64,000 nucleotides of DNA from an uncultured Lachnospiraceae bacterium (lineage in GTDB: Bacteria; Bacillota; Clostridia; Lachnospirales; Lachnospiraceae). The notes beneath the pieces are model-generated. The model did no database searches. It was not told the origin of the DNA and saw nothing but the letters and a program-made list of their open reading frames with translations. Shown here piece by piece: positions 1 through 8,549 of this stretch; within the stretch, counting starts at the first letter, position 1, and each line of letters begins with the position of its first letter. The stretch lies in contig CAJTKA010000018.1 of NCBI GenBank assembly GCA_910576815.1, forward strand, positions 1 to 64,000. Reading direction: 5' to 3'. The position numbers and the translations under genes are program-made.

Positions 1-50
1 GCAGAGGACTGAAAATCCTCGTGTCACTGGTTCGATTCCGGTTCTGGGCA
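1..50 (+). tRNA. tRNA-Phe (GAA), 5' end outside the window
   Basis: The first 50 bases read as the 3' part of a tRNA. The anticodon arm is GAGGA-CTGAAAA-TCCTC, which places GAA at positions 34-36 (Phe). A TTCGATT T-loop sits between ACTGG and CCGGT. The acceptor strand TCTGGGC is followed by discriminator A at base 50. CCA is not encoded (TTT follows). The D arm and 5' acceptor strand lie upstream of the window. Confidence 0.93.
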
Positions 51-306
51 TTTTATTTTTGCTTCAAATGCTGGTTTAGATAGTATTTGGAGCATTTTAC
101 TCTTTAATAAATCTGTTTGTACATGTTTGTACACCGCATGAATAATAACTATCCGAGTGATGAAAGCATGATTTGTTTCGTAGTTTCAATGTAATATTTT
201 TTCAAGTGTTCATTAAAAGTACTCGGTGGCAACTGCTTCCCATTTTGCATTTGTATTGCAAGGGAATCAATAATAGATAAGTATGAAGGATAGATGATTA
301 CAGGAT
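51..306. other. Intergenic, no gene seen
   Basis: The 256 bases between the tRNA end and the first gene are AT-rich. They hold no convincing open frame, integrase remnant or repeat of the tRNA 3' end. I see no attachment-site copy inside this window. Confidence 0.5.
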
Positions 307-852
307 ATGATTTTAGAAACAAAAAGACTGATCATAAGAAGCATACAGCCCACTGACGAAAAAGCTTTTATCGATATGGCATCAGACGGCAGTTTGTGGG
401 AGATTTTCGGTGATTGCAGCGAATGTCATAAATGGATGGAAGAATTTATCAGTGAGGCGATCAAGTTAGAAGCAGAAGACAACCCCTATCATGAATATCT
501 GGCATTTGCCATTGAGGATAAGAACAGTCATATGATGGTCGGTTCTGTGGGAAGTTCGTATTATGAGGATTTTGAGGAAGTCGGTGTTACTTATTTTATA
601 GGCGCAGAATATCGCGGAAACGGATATGCAGCGGAAGCATTGCAATGTTTTGTGGAGTATTTGTTTGCGAGATATCATTTCAAAAAATTGGTCGCTACAG
701 CAAGTGTAAATAATACTGCCTCCTGTAAAACACTGGAAAAAGCAGGCTTTTCTGTGATTGAAACGAAAATGTATCAGGATTTATATGATGAGTGTGAAAA
801 TATGAGTAATATCTATGGACGGGTACGGGGAACTACTTATCACACTTCTTAA
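307..852 (+). CDS. GNAT-family N-acetyltransferase (RimJ/RimL type)
   Basis: This 181-residue protein opens with MILETKRLIIRSIQPTDEKA, the usual beginning of RimJ/RimL-type acetyltransferases that modify protein N-termini or small molecules with acetyl-CoA. The acetyl-CoA loop is visible as YRGNGYAAEAL near residues 100-110. The typical C-terminal ASVNNTASCKTLEKAGF block follows, where a side chain contacts the substrate amine. It stands alone, between the tRNA and an intrinsic terminator, so it is probably monocistronic. The substrate cannot be read from the sequence. Confidence 0.88.
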   Translation: MILETKRLIIRSIQPTDEKAFIDMASDGSLWEIFGDCSECHKWMEEFISEAIKLEAEDNPYHEYLAFAIEDKNSHMMVGSVGSSYYEDFEEVGVTYFIGAEYRGNGYAAEALQCFVEYLFARYHFKKLVATASVNNTASCKTLEKAGFSVIETKMYQDLYDECENMSNIYGRVRGTTYHTS

Positions 853-854
853 AT

Positions 855-889
855 GGGAAACGCAAAGGGTATCAGCGTTTCCTTTGTTT
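855..889 (+). terminator. Intrinsic terminator after the GNAT gene
   Basis: An 8-bp stem GGAAACGC (856-863) / GCGTTTCC (875-882) is followed by the T-rich run TTTGTTTTG. It lies a few bases after the GNAT stop codon. Confidence 0.75.
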
Positions 890-1033
890 TGTTGTGGTGA
901 TTTTTACATTTTCGTAAACGACACTAGTTTTTGACAATGGTATTTTTTTATAAAATATGATACGATAAATAAGAGTATAGCCTTTTATGAGTTTATGCGC
1001 AGATAAGTAACGGGCGCGTAACGATGGAGAGAT

Positions 1034-2128
1034 ATGAGAAAGATCAAAAATGGACTTTTGGCAGTATTTGATCATGTCACGGCGTGTATGCTGCCGATCA
1101 TACCGCTTCTTTTGGCGGGCGGCATTTTGAAAATCATTGTAATGCTCTTGACGGCGGTACATATCCTGTCGGGATCGACGGAAGTTATCCTATCGTCGCT
1201 GGCAACGACGCCGTTTTACTTTCTGCCGGTGTTTGTCGCTTATTCTGCGGCCAAGCATTTTGAGACGGACCGCTTGCTGGCGCTGGCCAGTGTGTGCGTG
1301 ATGCTTTTGCCTGATTTTGCGGCCTTGATGGAGAGCGGAGAGCGTATCACCTTTGCGGGGATTCCCGTAGTGGCGGCGACCTATGCCTACAATGTGATTC
1401 CCATTATTTTATTGATCTATTTGATGTCTCACATTGTAAAGTGGCTGAAAAAGTGGATCAAAGAGAGCCTACAACCGTACTTTCTGGCGGTTTGTGTGAT
1501 TGCGGTGACCTCCCTGTTGGGGATTTTGGTCATTGAGCCAATTGTCAGCCTTTTGAGCGGCTTGCTGGCGGATGGCCTGGAGGTCATGCAGCTTAAGGTA
1601 CCGATGATTGCCTGGGCTTTGTTTGCGGGGTTGACGACGATACTGGTATCTACGGGAATGCACTGGATCTTTATCACGTTAGCAATTACGCAGATTGGCG
1701 TGACGGGCGTAGACTATGGCATTATGGTTGGGTTCTTGATTTCCAATATCTCGCTGGCAGGGTGCGACTTTGCTGTGTTTGTCAAGTCAAAGACAGCGGA
1801 GAAAAAGGCGATGTCGATCAGCGCGATGATTACGGAATTTGCGTCAGGGATTGCGGAGCCGTCTATTTTCGGCGTTTGTTTTAAGGAAAAAACGCCATTG
1901 ATCGGAAATGTGCTGGGCTGCATGATCGCGGGCGTGGTGCAGGGTATTTTGACGGTGCATTGCTATACGTTTGCCTTTCCCTGCATTCCGACGATTTTAA
2001 TGTTTTACAGTGTGGAGGAGCCGAACAATCTGTGGAAGGCGGTCGCTGTGGCAGCAGTGGCGTTTGCGGCGAGTTTTGTGATCACTGCGCTTGTGTACCG
2101 CGACGCAGAGCAGACTGCGGCGGAATAA
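1034..2128 (+). CDS. Orphan PTS EIIC membrane component (glucose/beta-glucoside superfamily)
   Basis: This 364-residue polytopic membrane protein has about ten hydrophobic segments. Residues 272-280 (GIAEPSIFG) match the conserved sugar-binding GITEPxxFG motif of EIIC domains in the glucose/sucrose/beta-glucoside PTS superfamily. EIIC forms the channel and is normally joined to EIIB and EIIA phosphotransfer domains; neither is fused here nor encoded next door, and no sugar-cleaving enzyme is adjacent. It could use EIIB/EIIA supplied in trans or work without phosphorylation. GGAG (1025-1028) precedes the ATG. The EIIC fold is well supported; the substrate is unknown. Confidence 0.8.
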   Translation: MRKIKNGLLAVFDHVTACMLPIIPLLLAGGILKIIVMLLTAVHILSGSTEVILSSLATTPFYFLPVFVAYSAAKHFETDRLLALASVCVMLLPDFAALMESGERITFAGIPVVAATYAYNVIPIILLIYLMSHIVKWLKKWIKESLQPYFLAVCVIAVTSLLGILVIEPIVSLLSGLLADGLEVMQLKVPMIAWALFAGLTTILVSTGMHWIFITLAITQIGVTGVDYGIMVGFLISNISLAGCDFAVFVKSKTAEKKAMSISAMITEFASGIAEPSIFGVCFKEKTPLIGNVLGCMIAGVVQGILTVHCYTFAFPCIPTILMFYSVEEPNNLWKAVAVAAVAFAASFVITALVYRDAEQTAAE

Positions 2129-2182
2129 GAGAGATGTTGATGTCCGCAGAAAATAGATGGGATGTCCGGAAGGAAACGAACA

Positions 2183-2839
2183 GTGGAAAATAAGGTGACA
2201 AAAGTTTGCCCGGGCTGCGGCGCGGCACTGCCGGATACACGGACGGCGGTCTGCCCCTATTGCGGCAGGGAATTGATTGATTTAAGCAGACTGCATACGG
2301 ATCAAAAGATTGCAGAAGTAAAAAAGGTGCAGTCGGAAACAATGGCGGTTCCGAAAAAAATCGGGCTCATTGTGGCGGCGACACTGGTTGTTCTGTTTCT
2401 GGTTTTTATGCTTGTTATTATTTTGGATGTGCCGGGGAAGATGAAAGAGGCCGGGATGGAAAGGGAGATGGACCACCTTTCCCGCGATATGAAGGAAGCG
2501 TACGAGGACGGGGATTGGGACAAGCTGGAGCAGTATCTGATTCTTGAGTGTGAAGATTATATCAGTGCGCCTGATTATTTCCTTTATCGCACGGCATGGT
2601 ATCTGCACACGTTTCCGACGGAGTTTGATGACGCGGCATCGTCGAATGATACGGCGAAAATGTTGGAGATCTATGAGATTTTGGCGGAAGATTACAATAT
2701 GCGTAGCGACGGGATCTTTTTTCAGATCTACGAGACGGATGAGACAATAGAGAATGCTTTGAAAGAGGAAGTGGAACGGGAGAAAGCGATCCTGACGGAG
2801 GAAGGATTAGAGGATGAAATGTATAAACTGCGGGGCTGA
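2183..2839 (+). CDS. Zinc-ribbon single-pass membrane protein
   Basis: The protein of about 218 residues begins with a zinc ribbon (CPGCG at residues 9-13, then CPYCG). One membrane segment follows at about residues 60-83, then an acidic, helix-rich domain of about 130 residues. GTG at 2183 is preferred because GGAAGGAAA lies 6 bases before it. An upstream in-frame ATG at 2162 would start inside that ribosome site and add seven residues. The gene leads a three-gene overlapping set and overlaps the next start by 26 bases. Function is unknown; the layout suggests a membrane-anchored sensor or scaffold. Confidence 0.7.
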   Translation: MENKVTKVCPGCGAALPDTRTAVCPYCGRELIDLSRLHTDQKIAEVKKVQSETMAVPKKIGLIVAATLVVLFLVFMLVIILDVPGKMKEAGMEREMDHLSRDMKEAYEDGDWDKLEQYLILECEDYISAPDYFLYRTAWYLHTFPTEFDDAASSNDTAKMLEIYEILAEDYNMRSDGIFFQIYETDETIENALKEEVEREKAILTEEGLEDEMYKLRG

Positions 2840-3560
2840 CTTTGCCAGTGATCAATTGAAATGTCCTTATTGCGGCAGGGTCAATGAGCACGCTTTGAAG
2901 TTGGCCAAGGAGCTCCAGACCTATGACGAGGCGTATGAAGAAAAGCGGGATGAACTGTTAGAGACCGGTACGGGGCAGGTACTTAAGCATCTCACGTTTG
3001 GGATGGGAATTATTTTTGCGGTCATCATTGTGATAGCATTTGGCTGTGTTGCCTTTTATCAGTACCGTTATTCCGAGCATTCGACTTATGAGGTGACGGG
3101 AACGCGCCTTACCAAAAATAAGGAGACGGTCGGGCAGTATCTGGAGGATGGGCAGTATCTTCGGGCTTATCTGCTGGCTACGACTACAGATCCGACGAAT
3201 GAATACTTTCAATATTATCCGGAGTACGCGGCAGATCTTTCGGATATTTACTCTTACTCGCTGATTCTGACCGGGGTCCTGCAATCCATGGAGGCCATGG
3301 ATGAAGGCAATCATTATGCCCCGCTGCGGGATACGGATGTCATTACCATGCAGATTTTTTACGGCTCCGAAAACGACAGCCTGATCAAGGCAGAGCTGGT
3401 GCGGGAGGTTGACGGCTATTTGAAGAATTACTATCGGTTGACAGATGATGAGGTTGAGGATTTGAAGGAGTCAGTTTCGGGCGGGCAGTTCACGCTGGAA
3501 GGAAGCGCTGATATCGAGGACGTGACCGGGAGCAGAATGGAGGCCTATTTTGAAAAGTAG
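2814..3560 (+). CDS. Zinc-ribbon membrane protein, second of the trio
   Basis: This 248-residue protein has an N-terminal zinc ribbon (CINCG ... CPYCG, residues 3-21), a charged linker and a membrane helix near residues 63-87. An extracytoplasmic domain rich in Tyr and Asp fills the rest. It repeats the architecture of the preceding gene, and the CPYCGR block recurs, so the two are probably diverged paralogs. Its start lies inside the end of the previous gene, so translation is likely coupled. I recognise no enzymatic motif. Confidence 0.7.
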   Translation: MKCINCGADFASDQLKCPYCGRVNEHALKLAKELQTYDEAYEEKRDELLETGTGQVLKHLTFGMGIIFAVIIVIAFGCVAFYQYRYSEHSTYEVTGTRLTKNKETVGQYLEDGQYLRAYLLATTTDPTNEYFQYYPEYAADLSDIYSYSLILTGVLQSMEAMDEGNHYAPLRDTDVITMQIFYGSENDSLIKAELVREVDGYLKNYYRLTDDEVEDLKESVSGGQFTLEGSADIEDVTGSRMEAYFEK

Positions 3561-3945
3561 ATCCAATTCAAAATATTATATCTTGATCGTTGTGTTTACC
3601 ATTATCTTTTTCCTGTGTATGGCATTTTGCTTCACCAGATTTCGGACGCTGTCCCGCGATCATAAATTCAGATCGCTTGCTTACCGAAAGGAAAGTATCG
3701 AACTGGACGAGCGGATGTTTGGGCCGGAACATATTTATTCCTCGCTGTATTTTTCAAAGGATTATGAGGAGGCGTTTGACGATTACTGGAAATTCAGCGA
3801 GGCGTATCTCGCTTATGTGAGAGGTCGGTTTTCGGAGGAGAAGACATCTGAAATTGAAGTTTTGCAGAAGTATCTGGATACAGCGCCGGGAGGAGAGCGG
3901 GAGAAGGTTGTGCAGAAATATCTGGAAGAACTTCAGAAACGGTAA
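3550..3945 (+). CDS. Small single-pass membrane protein, third of the trio
   Basis: The 131-residue protein starts with a short basic stretch and one hydrophobic helix (about residues 9-28), then a charged helical domain. The start is a TTG at 3550 inside the end of the preceding gene, supported by GGAGG at 3539-3543. It lacks the zinc ribbon of its two neighbours, but the shared membrane topology and overlaps suggest the three work together. Function unknown. Confidence 0.6.
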   Translation: MKSRSNSKYYILIVVFTIIFFLCMAFCFTRFRTLSRDHKFRSLAYRKESIELDERMFGPEHIYSSLYFSKDYEEAFDDYWKFSEAYLAYVRGRFSEEKTSEIEVLQKYLDTAPGGEREKVVQKYLEELQKR

Positions 3946-3966
3946 GCGGCAGAGAGGACATCGACG

Positions 3967-5148
3967 ATGAAAAAACTGATGTTTTTTGTGGGCGACATAG
4001 AGACGCAGGGCTATTTTTCCCTACAGATCGCGGAGGCGATGAAGGCGCTTGGCCACGAAACTTTTATTTTTGATTTAAGCCGCCCCAGAGCCAGTACGGA
4101 AAAGTTTTTCCGCTTCTTTGAAAAAGGAAATACGGCGCTTATCAATTTTAACTTTCACGGGATGAGCGGGGAAGAGTACTTTCTGGACGAAAATGATACG
4201 ATGATGTGGGATGCGCTTAAGATTCCCGCTTACAACATTGTAGTGGATCATCCCATGTACTATCATCATTTTTTGGAGAAGGTGCCGCGGCGCTACTGCC
4301 ATATCAGCATTGATAAAAATCATCTTGCCTATATGCAGCGGTTTTTTCCGAACATTATAAATGGACCTTTTTTGCCGCTGGCGGGCACGAAGTTGTACTC
4401 GAATAAGGGAAATGTGCCGATTGCCTATCGCAAATATGACGTGACCATGGTGGGGAATTATTGCAGGCCTTCCACTTTTGATAAATATATTACCAGGATC
4501 GATGACGAATATACGGCCTTTTATCACGGGATGATCGACGATCTTTTGGCGAACCCGCAAAAGACAGTGGAAGAGGTAGCCGAAGCGCATCTGCGGGAAG
4601 AACTTGCGGAAGTGCCGGAAGATGAGCTGAAAAAGACAATGGCAGCCCTCACGTTTATTGATCTGTATGTGCGCTATACATTCAGAGGGCGGGCGGTGCA
4701 GGAGCTTGCGGATGCAGGGATCAGGGTGCATGTGTTTGGGGACGGTTGGGAGCTTTTGGATTGTGCTCATCCGGAGAATCTGAAGATCATGAACAATCTG
4801 GATTCGGAGGGGTGCTTAAAAAAGCTGTGCCAGACAAAGCTTTCCCTTAATGTGATGCCCTGGTTTAAGGACGGTGCGCACGACCGCATTTTTAATACCA
4901 TGCTGAATGGCGCAGTGTGCCTGACGGACAGCAGCATTTATTTGGACGGGATATTACATGACAAAGAAGATTGCGCGATCTATTCACTGGAGCAGATGGA
5001 AAAGCTCCCTGAGATCGCATCATCGCTGCTTGCAGATCCTGACCGTATGCAAAAAATCGCGGATGGCGGTGATGCGCTGGCACAGGCGGGGCATACCTGG
5101 GCACACAGGGCAAAGGTGCTGCATGAGCTGGTAGAGGGGGAGGAGTAA
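3967..5148 (+). CDS. CgeB-like glycosyltransferase
   Basis: This 393-residue protein resembles the CgeB/glycosyltransferase-group-1 proteins of spore formers. The N-terminal half begins MKKLMFFVGDIETQGYFSLQ. The C-terminal half carries HVFGDGW, then the stretch around LNVMPWFKDGAHDR and FNTMLNGAVCLTD, the nucleotide-sugar-binding region of GT-B enzymes. It probably moves a sugar onto a surface or spore-associated acceptor; the sugar is not identifiable. A 49-bp repeat separates it from the HD-domain gene. No membrane helix is seen. Confidence 0.72.
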   Translation: MKKLMFFVGDIETQGYFSLQIAEAMKALGHETFIFDLSRPRASTEKFFRFFEKGNTALINFNFHGMSGEEYFLDENDTMMWDALKIPAYNIVVDHPMYYHHFLEKVPRRYCHISIDKNHLAYMQRFFPNIINGPFLPLAGTKLYSNKGNVPIAYRKYDVTMVGNYCRPSTFDKYITRIDDEYTAFYHGMIDDLLANPQKTVEEVAEAHLREELAEVPEDELKKTMAALTFIDLYVRYTFRGRAVQELADAGIRVHVFGDGWELLDCAHPENLKIMNNLDSEGCLKKLCQTKLSLNVMPWFKDGAHDRIFNTMLNGAVCLTDSSIYLDGILHDKEDCAIYSLEQMEKLPEIASSLLADPDRMQKIADGGDALAQAGHTWAHRAKVLHELVEGEE

Positions 5149-5167
5149 AAGCCGGAACAGAATCGGC

Positions 5168-5216
5168 AATAGTAAAGTTGCTTCGCAACTTAACTATGCG
5201 AGGATCTGCAATCCTC
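5168..5216 (+). repeat. 49-bp twin-hairpin intergenic repeat, copy 1
   Basis: The sequence is identical to 25425-25473 except for one base (A versus G) in the loop of the second hairpin. Hairpin 1 is ATAGT-A-AAGTTGC-TTC-GCAACTT-A-ACTAT. Hairpin 2 is GAGGAT-CTGCA-ATCCTC. Both copies lie directly behind a stop codon and ahead of a same-strand gene. Confidence 0.88.
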
Positions 5217-5257
5217 AGCATAAGATAAAAGAGAGTACAAAACGGGAGAGAGGTATC

Positions 5258-5881
5258 ATGGATTTACTCAAAGGATTGAGAAAGAGGCGCAGGGAGCGTC
5301 TGCACAGACTTTACGAACGGCATAAGAGGATTCGCGCACTTCTGAAAGAACACGCAGAAGACATATTGGAGTCGAAGAATTTTAAGGGGACCAGAGCGCA
5401 TATCCAGCACGGGAGCATGACGGTACACAACCATTGCATGGATGTGGCACGCTACAGCCTGCTGATCAATAAAAAATTGGGAGTTGGCTGCAATAAGCAC
5501 GATTTGATTCGCGGGGCGCTTTTGCATGACTATTTTTTGTATGACTGGCACGACAAGGCGTATCTGGCGAACAGACAGCGTCTGCACGGGTTTCATCATC
5601 CGATGACGGCATTAAAGAATGCGGAAAAGGAATATGCGCTGACCGATACACAGCGGGAGATCATCAAAAAGCATATGTGGCCTCTGTCAGTGATACCGCC
5701 CATGTGCAGAGAAGCCTGGGTGGTGACGGCAGCAGACAAGTACTGTTCGTTTTTGGAGACGGTGGGCTTACATAAGGGACATGGTGCGTATCATGGCGTG
5801 GAAAGGTCACCGGTTAGGGCGGAGAGTCTTCGAGAGCGAAAGGGTGTGTTTGGCGCAGACGGTGGGGCGCAGGCATCGTGA
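5258..5881 (+). CDS. HD-domain phosphohydrolase-like protein
   Basis: This 207-residue protein carries an HD metal-binding pattern: candidate His 57/59, the signature LLHD at residues 88-91, and a downstream HGFHHP cluster. HD proteins hydrolyse phosphoesters of nucleotides or signalling molecules. The last 30 or so residues are Gly/Arg/Glu-rich and look disordered. Its stop codon overlaps the next gene's GTG start in the sequence GTGA, so the two are coupled. The substrate is unknown. Confidence 0.78.
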   Translation: MDLLKGLRKRRRERLHRLYERHKRIRALLKEHAEDILESKNFKGTRAHIQHGSMTVHNHCMDVARYSLLINKKLGVGCNKHDLIRGALLHDYFLYDWHDKAYLANRQRLHGFHHPMTALKNAEKEYALTDTQREIIKKHMWPLSVIPPMCREAWVVTAADKYCSFLETVGLHKGHGAYHGVERSPVRAESLRERKGVFGADGGAQAS

Positions 5882-7431
5882 GTGCAGATCAGAGTCTCTA
5901 CCAAACGCTGCGGGAGTACGCCGTGGGGGATACCTATCCCTGTCATATGCCGGGGCATAAGCGAAATGCCGCGGGCGGCGAGATGGCGGATTATTTTGCC
6001 ATTGATATTACGGAGATCGAGGGTTTTGATGATCTCCACCACGCGGAAGGGATCTTACGGACGGCGCAGGAGCGGGCAAACCGACTTTACGGAGCCGACG
6101 AGACGTTTTTTTTGGTGAACGGAAGTACCGGTGGGATCCTGGCAGCGGTGATGGCGGCGACAAGGCCGGGCGAGGAGATCCTGATTGCCCGCAACTGCCA
6201 CAGATCGGTTTATCACGCGGCGCTTATGCAGGACCTCAAGGTGCATTACTATCAACCAAAACAGATTCAAGAATATGATATCTGTGACGGCGTAAGTGCG
6301 CAGGAGATCGGAAGGCTGTTAGACAGATATCCCAAGAGCAAAGCGGTGGTGATCACTTCTCCTACCTACGAAGGAATCCTTTCCGATGTAGCGGGCATTG
6401 CGGCGGCGGTGCATGAGCGGGGTAAGATCCTGATCGTGGATGAGGCGCATGGCGCGCATCTATCCTGCGGCGCTGTCACTGCGGGGGCGGATCTGGTGAT
6501 CCACAGTCTGCACAAGACGCTTCCAAGCCCTACGCAGACGGCGCTTTTGCACGTAAACGGCAATCGTGTAGACAGGGGCAGGCTTCGCAGTTATCTGGCC
6601 ATGGTGCAGAGCAGCAGCCCTTCCTATATCCTGATGGCAGGAATAGATGCCTGTGTGCGATTTCTGGAACAGGAAGGGCAGGAGAGATTTGCCTTTTTTC
6701 AGGAGCAATGGAAAGGATTTTTGCAAAAAACTGCGCAGATGCACAACCTGTGCATTGGAAAAATGACAGATATGTCAGAAAAAGGGCTGGCACTCACTGC
6801 CTGGGACATGGGTAAAATCCTGATATCCGTAAAACATACGGATATGACGGGAAAACAGCTTGCCGATGTGCTGCGCAGCGATTATCAGATCGAATTGGAG
6901 ATGGCAGCGGCGACTTACGGGTTGGCGCTGATGACGCTGATGGACACGGTGGAAGGCTGGCAGAGATTGGCTGACGCGCTTTTGCAAATAGATGATAGGA
7001 TAGAGAAGAAGCGAGGCGGCGAGCAGTTGCGGCGGGGGTCAAAGACTGCGGAAGACGTGCTGCTGGAGCAAAAGTCTGCGAATGGCGGGCAGCAGGATTT
7101 GCAGACGGATGTAAAGGCGAAGGATGGCGAATCGCCGTCTAAAGTGGCTGCCGACGAATGGCAGCAGGAAGCGGCGCTGACGCTGGCGCAGGCGTTTCAC
7201 AGTGAGAGCGAGGAAATTTTGCTGCGCGAGGCGGCAGGCAGGATCAGTGCGGATTTTATCAATCTCTATCCGCCGGGGATTCCGCTGGCTGCGCCGGGAG
7301 AGAAACTGACGCAGAAGCTTCTTGATGAAATAGAGCGGTGTTTGAAAAAGGGTTTTACAGTGCACGGCGTCTCGTCTGCGGGAGGAATCCGTGTTATAGT
7401 TGAAATTCGCGAAAAAATGTGGCATTATTAA
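5878..7431 (+). CDS. Orn/Lys/Arg decarboxylase family protein (YaaO/SpeA-like)
   Basis: This 517-residue fold-type I PLP enzyme begins with the family signature CHMPGHKR at residues 22-29. DEAHG lies at 188-192, and the PLP-binding lysine is K213 in SLHKTLPS. The family removes CO2 from arginine, lysine or ornithine. A low-complexity, Gln/Lys/Glu-rich linker at about residues 385-435 separates the core from a C-terminal domain that still has the NLYPPGIPL motif. The GTG start overlaps the previous stop. The position ahead of a kinase, YaaR and HolB mirrors B. subtilis yaaO. Substrate choice cannot be read reliably. Confidence 0.85.
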   Translation: MSADQSLYQTLREYAVGDTYPCHMPGHKRNAAGGEMADYFAIDITEIEGFDDLHHAEGILRTAQERANRLYGADETFFLVNGSTGGILAAVMAATRPGEEILIARNCHRSVYHAALMQDLKVHYYQPKQIQEYDICDGVSAQEIGRLLDRYPKSKAVVITSPTYEGILSDVAGIAAAVHERGKILIVDEAHGAHLSCGAVTAGADLVIHSLHKTLPSPTQTALLHVNGNRVDRGRLRSYLAMVQSSSPSYILMAGIDACVRFLEQEGQERFAFFQEQWKGFLQKTAQMHNLCIGKMTDMSEKGLALTAWDMGKILISVKHTDMTGKQLADVLRSDYQIELEMAAATYGLALMTLMDTVEGWQRLADALLQIDDRIEKKRGGEQLRRGSKTAEDVLLEQKSANGGQQDLQTDVKAKDGESPSKVAADEWQQEAALTLAQAFHSESEEILLREAAGRISADFINLYPPGIPLAAPGEKLTQKLLDEIERCLKKGFTVHGVSSAGGIRVIVEIREKMWHY

Positions 7432-7435
7432 ATGT

Positions 7436-8038
7436 ATGGGAAAAATAATTTGCCTGATGGGAAAAAGCTCGTCGGGAAAGGATACCATATACAAAAAGTT
7501 ATTGTCGCAGAAGGACATCTTGCTGCAGACGATCGTGCCCTATACGACCAGACCGATCCGCGCGGGAGAGCAGGAAGGCGTGGAGTATCACTTTACGGAT
7601 GAAGCAGGGTTTCAACAGCTTCTGGCACAGGGGAGCGTTGTGGAGCACAGGGCGTATGATACCTGCTACGGAGTCTGGCGGTATTTCACGGTGGCAGATG
7701 CAGCTATTGACTTGGATAGTCAAAATTATTTGATGATCGGTACGCCGGAAGCTTACAGTAAACTTTGCGGCTTTTACGGGGAGGAGCAGGTGCTGCCCGT
7801 CATGATCGAACTGGACGACGGCGTGCGCTTACAGCGGGCGCTTGACAGAGAAAAGGCGCAGGATCACCCGAAGTATGAGGAGATGTGCAGGAGGTATCTA
7901 GCGGATAAGCAGGATTTTTCGGAGGAAAAACTTGCGCATTCGGGGATCGAGAGGACATTTTACAACGATAGTCTGGAACGCTGCATCGAGGAGATCGTGG
8001 AGTATTTGCGGGGGAAATTGAATGAAAAATCATGCTGA
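7436..8038 (+). CDS. Guanylate-kinase-like nucleotide kinase
   Basis: The 200-residue protein has a P-loop GKSSSGKDT (residues 9-17) and the guanylate-kinase block TTRPIRAGEQEGVEYHF, whose Tyr/Arg residues bind the GMP phosphate. It therefore resembles Gmk rather than the thymidylate kinase that holds this position in B. subtilis. The ATG at 7436 is chosen because it puts the P-loop at the usual distance from the N-terminus; a TTG 36 bases upstream would add residues with no family counterpart. No strong ribosome site is seen, and it starts 4 bases after the preceding stop, suggesting coupling. It may be a second Gmk or a diverged kinase. Confidence 0.75.
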   Translation: MGKIICLMGKSSSGKDTIYKKLLSQKDILLQTIVPYTTRPIRAGEQEGVEYHFTDEAGFQQLLAQGSVVEHRAYDTCYGVWRYFTVADAAIDLDSQNYLMIGTPEAYSKLCGFYGEEQVLPVMIELDDGVRLQRALDREKAQDHPKYEEMCRRYLADKQDFSEEKLAHSGIERTFYNDSLERCIEEIVEYLRGKLNEKSC

Positions 8039-8095
8039 AGCAGTGATTTCTCATCGCGGGGCATCGCAAGTTGCTGCGATGTCAGGGAGGTTATA

Positions 8096-8536
8096 GTGGA
8101 TATTAAGGTAAATCAGGTGCAGCAGGCGCCGCAGATCGAGCAGCCGGTGCAGCCACAGGAGACGGATGGCAATTTCAAATTTACGCTTGTCAGCAGGATC
8201 GAGGAGCAGGATCTGCAAAATGCCCTCGCGGGGATGATGGAGGAGATCACCAGACAGGGAGATAAGCTGGCCAAGCACCGCGATATCAAGGATATGAAGC
8301 GCTACCGTGCGCTGGTGAAGGACTTTCTGAATGAAATCGTCAACCGCTCTCACGCCTTTGCCAGAGAGAACTTTCTGGACAGGAGGGGACGCCATCGGGT
8401 GTACGGAATCATCCGCCTGATCGATAAGAATCTGGATGAGCTGGCGCAGGAATTGGTTAAGGATGAGCAGGATAACCTGTCGATCTTGGAAAAAATCGGG
8501 GAGATCAGAGGGCTTTTGTTGGATATCTTTACTTAA
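8096..8536 (+). CDS. YaaR-like protein (DUF327)
   Basis: This 146-residue, highly charged helical protein matches the YaaR family in length and position (kinase - yaaR - holB). It contains the recognisable central segment FLNEIVNRSHAFARENF. The start is GTG at 8096 after GGGAGG. No enzymatic motif is present; the family is uncharacterised. The small gene yaaQ (darA), which sits between tmk and yaaR in B. subtilis, is absent: the 57-bp gap holds no such frame. Confidence 0.78.
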   Translation: MDIKVNQVQQAPQIEQPVQPQETDGNFKFTLVSRIEEQDLQNALAGMMEEITRQGDKLAKHRDIKDMKRYRALVKDFLNEIVNRSHAFARENFLDRRGRHRVYGIIRLIDKNLDELAQELVKDEQDNLSILEKIGEIRGLLLDIFT

Positions 8537-8549
8537 GGAGTTAATACAA

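Noticed and set aside
51..306. Integrated element next to tRNA-Phe
   Set aside because: No integrase, no repeat of the tRNA 3' end and no phage genes were seen downstream.
4075..4770. Minus-strand frame opposite the glycosyltransferase
   Set aside because: There are no family motifs and the strand opposite is clearly coding.
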